From the NCBI GenBank assembly GCA_934757945.1, contig CAKVLT010000021.1, positions 1 to 24,943 on the forward strand: DNA of 24,943 nucleotides, written 5' to 3'. Position 1 is the stretch's first letter. Each line of letters opens with the position of its first letter. Both the position numbers and the translations under genes were made by a program. The stretch comes from an uncultured Bulleidia sp. GTDB lineage: Bacteria > Bacillota_I > Bacilli_A > Erysipelotrichales > Erysipelotrichaceae. Shown here in pieces: positions 22,853 to 24,943 of this stretch. The notes under the pieces are model-generated. The model did not search any database. It saw only the letters and a list, made by a program, of their open reading frames with translations, and was not told where the DNA came from.

Positions 22853-23565
22853 TGAAGACAATTGAAGACATGTATATTACAAGTAAACAGGATATGCTTG
22901 AAGCAGTACAGGAGTTGGGTATTTTACCATTCTTTAAAAACTCAGTTCCTGGATTTTCCATAGAAGAAAGATGCAGTCCGGAGGTATATTTTTCCAGTTC
23001 AGAAGGTGTGTGGGAATGGAAGGGGCCTGCCATTGTTCAGACAGGATGTGCTTACGGAAAATTCTTTGAAGGAAAAGCTGTTTTTGTGTCTTCAAGATGG
23101 ATAAATGATCTTGCCAATTACAAAAGAGACGGATATGACTTTGATGCAAGAGTGGATGATGGCTTATCCAGTTATGATCAGCAATATCTCTATAATCTGA
23201 TTGATAAATATCCTTCAGTACTTTCTAAACAGTTAAAAGCTGAAGGTGGGTATATCAAACCGAAAAAGAACAGTTCCATTCAATGGGAACCGAGAAAAGG
23301 GTTTGATACGCAGATGACAAAATTGCAGAAACTTGGCTATGTCACTACTACTGATTTTGAATATGAAACAGACAAGAATGGGAATTTTTATGGATGGGGT
23401 ATAGCACGCTATGCCACCTTTGAACATGCATTCGGGAAAAAGTTCATTCACCATGTGTATGACAGAACTCCCGAGGAATCCTTTCAGAGACTGTTTAATC
23501 ACTTAAAGAAAATTCTTCCTGAGGTTCAGGAGAATGAAATAGAGTATTTTCTGAAAAGGGGATAA
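22852..23565 (+). CDS. AlkZ-related-type protein, function unknown
   Basis: A 237-residue soluble protein beginning MKTIEDMYITSKQDM. The frame extends back to 22795 through the upstream terminator, so the shorter start is chosen. Features are EERCSPEVYF, WEWKGPAIVQTGCAYGKFFEGKAVFVS, the acidic DGYDFDARVDDGLSS, and KGFDTQMTKLQKLGYVTTTDFEYETD. The pattern matches unnamed Bacillota proteins that databases link distantly to AlkZ-type winged-helix DNA glycosylases. I recall this family only by its sequence pattern; the catalytic QxQ of true AlkZ glycosylases is not visible. Role in DNA repair is unproven. Confidence 0.65.
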   Translation: MKTIEDMYITSKQDMLEAVQELGILPFFKNSVPGFSIEERCSPEVYFSSSEGVWEWKGPAIVQTGCAYGKFFEGKAVFVSSRWINDLANYKRDGYDFDARVDDGLSSYDQQYLYNLIDKYPSVLSKQLKAEGGYIKPKKNSSIQWEPRKGFDTQMTKLQKLGYVTTTDFEYETDKNGNFYGWGIARYATFEHAFGKKFIHHVYDRTPEESFQRLFNHLKKILPEVQENEIEYFLKRG

Positions 23566-23599
23566 GAAAAACAGATTTCTATGTGAAACCTGTTTTTTA
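23566..23599. terminator. Bidirectional terminator between convergent genes
   Basis: AAAAACAG and CTGTTTTT form an 8-bp stem with TTC/GAA inside and loop TATGT; T and A runs on either side make it work on both strands. Confidence 0.8.
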
Positions 23600-24091
23600 T
23601 TATGCTCTGGTAATACCGTTAATAGTGAGCCAGCTGAGTATATCATCTGCTGTAAAAGGATGATCATTATCCCAACATAGAGTACTGTCTATGGAAATCT
23701 GTCCTTCAGATACACTGACTAACAGTAAAGAAGGAAAGGAATGGATACCCCATTCAGCTTTGAGCCTGTTGGTAGTATGAGAAGTGTCGAGAGAAGTGAT
23801 ATCTACGATTTCTATCACATCTGTCACATTGGATTTTTTCATATTGTTGATAGATGGAAATACTGTATTGATTACATAGTTGGAGTTGTCATCTGCAGCA
23901 GAATAGAAGAAGTAGATATGTTTAGTGGATTCTCCGTGACTTAATGTATATTCTCTTAAAGAATTATAGGCAATATAGTTTGTACTTTCCTGTGTTTTCT
24001 TCAGATCAGGTTCATAGATTCTGTACCCGACAACTGCTAACGAGTACAGTGCAAGTATAGTCATAAATGTAAATAGAATACGTTTCATCAT
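23600..24091 (-). CDS. Membrane-anchored thioredoxin-like protein lacking CXXC
   Basis: A 163-residue protein. Residues 4-22 are a single N-terminal membrane helix, and the rest would be extracytoplasmic. The pattern HIYFFYSAADDNSNYV ... VDITSLDT ... EWGIHSFPSLLLVS fits a thioredoxin fold, with the cis-Pro loop as FPS. The position of the active-site CXXC reads SAADD, and the only Cys (LCWDND) is far away, so redox catalysis is unlikely. It may be a binding or chaperone-like thioredoxin domain. The start is ATG ATG with an expected 5' UTR of about 3 nt. The gene is divergent from dnaD. Confidence 0.6.
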   Translation of the reverse strand: MMKRILFTFMTILALYSLAVVGYRIYEPDLKKTQESTNYIAYNSLREYTLSHGESTKHIYFFYSAADDNSNYVINTVFPSINNMKKSNVTDVIEIVDITSLDTSHTTNRLKAEWGIHSFPSLLLVSVSEGQISIDSTLCWDNDHPFTADDILSWLTINGITRA

Positions 24092-24100
24092 AGTATGTTC

Positions 24101-24147
24101 AGTCTATCAAATCTTTATGTATTTTTCAATTTGCTTTGGAGTATAAT
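24101..24147. promoter_or_regulatory. Divergent promoters: thioredoxin-like gene (-) and dnaD (+)
   Basis: On the - strand TTGAAA (24129-24124), a 17-bp spacer and TAGACT (24106-24101, preceded by TGA) form a strong promoter starting about 3 nt before the ATG at 24091. On the + strand TATAAT (24142-24147) is the -10 for dnaD. The two promoters are packed within 50 bp. Confidence 0.65.
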
Positions 24148-24169
24148 AGAGTGACTGGAAGTAATGTGT

Positions 24170-24715
24170 ATGAAAAAATGGTATGAACAAAACTATGTCT
24201 CTCACAGAGACTGGATATTAGATAACATGGAAAATCTTGGACTGGATTGTAATGAAGTCGTTCTGGTCATGTTAATTGATTTTATGAATGAACACCATCA
24301 GGAAATTGATCTTGAAGGCTTATCTAATAAACTGAATAAATCCCAGGATGAACTGGACAGGGTATTATCTACCTTATGTGCAAGATCTTATCTTTCTATT
24401 TTTCCTACCTCCAATGGCTCCAAGTGGAGTTTAAACGGTCTGTTTGAGGCAGATAGTGAAAGAAGTGTGAAGGTGATGGACAGATCACTGTTTGATACAT
24501 TTGAATCGGAATTTGGCAGACCACTAAGTGAAAGAGAAATGGAAAAACTGAATGAGTGGGTGAAATCCACGCATAAGAAATTAATCATCTATGCTTTAAG
24601 ACAGGCCAGTCTTGATGAAAAGCTGAGTTTCCCATATATTGATAAGATTATTTCCAATTGGAAAACAAAAGGGTATACAGCGGATAACATAGAGAAGGTG
24701 TGGACCAATGCTTAA
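24170..24715 (+). CDS. dnaD: DnaD-type replication initiation protein
   Basis: DnaD remodels DNA and recruits the helicase loader in primosome assembly. The 181 residues have the N-terminal winged-helix domain (MKKWYEQNYVSHRDWILDNM ... LGLDCNEVVLVMLIDFMNEH) and the C-terminal DnaB_2 domain: FESEFGRPLSEREMEKLNEW, ALRQASLDEKLSFPYIDKII, and the YxxxIxxxW-like FPYIDKIISNW. The frame also has ATG 24164, but GGAAG (24157-24161) is 8 nt before 24170. It overlaps nth by 8 nt, the usual dnaD-nth pair. Confidence 0.93.
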   Translation: MKKWYEQNYVSHRDWILDNMENLGLDCNEVVLVMLIDFMNEHHQEIDLEGLSNKLNKSQDELDRVLSTLCARSYLSIFPTSNGSKWSLNGLFEADSERSVKVMDRSLFDTFESEFGRPLSEREMEKLNEWVKSTHKKLIIYALRQASLDEKLSFPYIDKIISNWKTKGYTADNIEKVWTNA

Positions 24716-24943
24716 AAAACCAACGCCCGTAGAAATTTTAGATACAATAGCCGGAATGTTTCCCGAAGCAAGATGTGAGCTGGAACATACAAATAACTAT
24801 GAGATGACTGTAGCAGTAATTTTGAGTGCTCAGACTACAGATGCTTCTGTTAACAAAGTAACACCGACTTTATTTGCACAATATCCAACAGTATATGCTC
24901 TTGCTGAAAGTAATTTGAAAGATGTGGAAGATTGCATTCATAC
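24708..24943 (+). CDS. nth: Endonuclease III, 3' end beyond the window
   Basis: The bifunctional DNA glycosylase/AP lyase removes oxidised pyrimidines. Only the first 78 codons are present: MLKKPTPVEILDTIAGMFPE, then the helix EMTVAVILSAQTTDASVNKV, which is the highly conserved LSAQTTD motif of Nth. The start has AAGGTG (24695-24700) with 7 nt spacing and lies within the end of dnaD. The helix-hairpin-helix, catalytic Lys/Asp and 4Fe-4S cluster lie beyond the window. Confidence 0.93.
   Translation, partial: MLKKPTPVEILDTIAGMFPEARCELEHTNNYEMTVAVILSAQTTDASVNKVTPTLFAQYPTVYALAESNLKDVEDCIH

Noticed and set aside
1..24943. CRISPR arrays, insertion sequences, prophage genes, tRNA or rRNA genes
   Set aside because: No regular direct repeats, transposase or integrase motifs, or tRNA/rRNA signatures were seen.

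Overview
The window looks like a chromosomal stretch of a low-GC Bacillota, probably Erysipelotrichia-like. The evidence is AT-rich coding sequence, strong AGGAGG ribosome binding sites, two T-box leaders, a TPP riboswitch, and Gram-positive synteny: plsY divergent from parE-parC, yqeH-yhbY-yqeK-rsfS, and dnaD-nth. The lineage is inferred from gene content only; no 16S or tRNA gene is present.

Layout. (1) 1-3370: the end of a YhhN-family membrane protein, a MerR regulator, and a secreted lipoprotein reductase with an FMN-binding domain and a flavoprotein domain. The reductase promoter has the 19-bp MerR-type spacer with an operator inside it. (2) 3387-7630: an accessory patch of small or unfamiliar genes. 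It holds a lone pseudopilin, a small acidic protein whose promoter lies inside a perfect 15-bp inverted repeat, a conserved hypothetical, an unrecognised AT-rich two-gene operon with a membrane-type helical hairpin, and a NERD-nuclease/zinc-finger protein. (3) 7733-9390: an Ile-type T-box controlling brnQ. (4) 9456-11740: a TPP riboswitch with terminator, then a second structured leader with its own terminator, then thiW-thiM-thiE for thiazole salvage. (5) 11727-13128 (minus): plsY and an esterase, divergent from parE-parC (13212-17626). (6) 17643-20134: yqeH, yhbY, a YqeK phosphohydrolase fused to a degenerate NadD-like domain, and rsfS. (7) 20211-22827: an Arg-type T-box, a 13-codon Arg-containing leader peptide, and a polar amino acid ABC transporter. 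(8) 22840-24943: an AlkZ-related-type protein, a membrane-anchored thioredoxin-like protein without CXXC, dnaD, and the 5' part of nth.

Regulatory RNA is the dominant theme. Amino acid uptake is read out by uncharged tRNA (Ile for BrnQ, Arg for the ABC transporter) and thiazole salvage by TPP. Several genes also appear to be leaderless: an extended or consensus -10 box sits 6-7 nt before the ATG with no Shine-Dalgarno.

The most interesting candidates are the Arg T-box followed by an Arg-codon leader peptide, the second thiW leader element, the unknown two-gene operon at 4870-6526, the palindrome-embedded promoter at 4133-4178, and the NadD-like/YqeK fusion.
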